64,000 nt of DNA from Serilophus lunatus (Eukaryota; Chordata; Aves; Passeriformes; Eurylaimidae): the NCBI GenBank assembly GCA_013399895.1, contig VXBA01001878.1:113693-177692 (forward strand). The letters are read 5' to 3'. The notes below the pieces were generated by a model. It made no database searches, was not told the DNA's origin, and saw only the letters and a list, made by a program, of their open reading frames with translations. Every line of letters starts with the position of its first letter. Position 1 is the first letter of the stretch. Below are positions 63,982 to 64,000 of the stretch, one piece after another. A program made the translations under genes and the position numbers.

Positions 63982-64000
63982 GTTCTCTCCACTGCTTAGG

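Overview
This window is eukaryotic, and everything points to a bird, most likely a songbird. The evidence is: several CR1 LINE fragments of different ages; a tRNA-Ile-headed SINE with a CR1-like tail (the TguSINE1 architecture); several copies of one avian-type LTR family; AT-rich, intron-like DNA; and one unmistakable vertebrate exon, the terminal coding exon of protocadherin-9 (PCDH9). Nothing looks prokaryotic or plasmid-like, and I see no CRISPR array or operon.

Gene content. The one well-supported protein-coding feature is the last coding exon of PCDH9 on the minus strand (stop codon at 17101-17103, first exon base 17474). It has a clean polypyrimidine/AG acceptor upstream. A plausible 3' UTR runs down to a good poly(A) signal near 15233-15238. 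Positions 1 to about 15200 are therefore intergenic DNA downstream of PCDH9. Positions 17475 to 64000 are, as far as I can see, intron of PCDH9, a gene known for very long introns. I could not identify an upstream PCDH9 exon in the window.

Transposons, left to right: LTR copy A (1-472, +, cut by the window edge); CR1 (1396-2475, -); a doubtful LTR-like remnant (about 5380-5580); inverted LTR composite B (6727-8151, with an N at 7460); SINE (10128-10256, -); CR1 3' end (about 31115-31281, +); ancient CR1 reverse-transcriptase remnant (about 33058-33340, +); younger CR1 3' end (33590-34312, -); LTR copy C (37161-38537, -, cut by an N); degraded CR1 (50701-51140, -); hAT DNA transposon with a perfect 8-bp target duplication (52517-52828, N at 52692); CR1 (54203-54445, -); LTR copy D with GC-rich DNA upstream (62602-63981, +). 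Simple repeats include 22 perfect TTTTC units at 14131-14240.

Main points of interest. (1) The LTR family shares a 3' block of about 290-350 bp. The block starts at a splice-acceptor-like CAG, carries AATAAA and ends in CCACCACA. In composite B two such blocks point outward, and their homology stops at that CAG. (2) Copy C lies in the PCDH9 sense orientation and could act as an alternative last exon. (3) The hAT element looks fairly young for a bird genome. (4) All three N characters fall inside or at the edge of transposons, so their inner structure is not reliable in this assembly.
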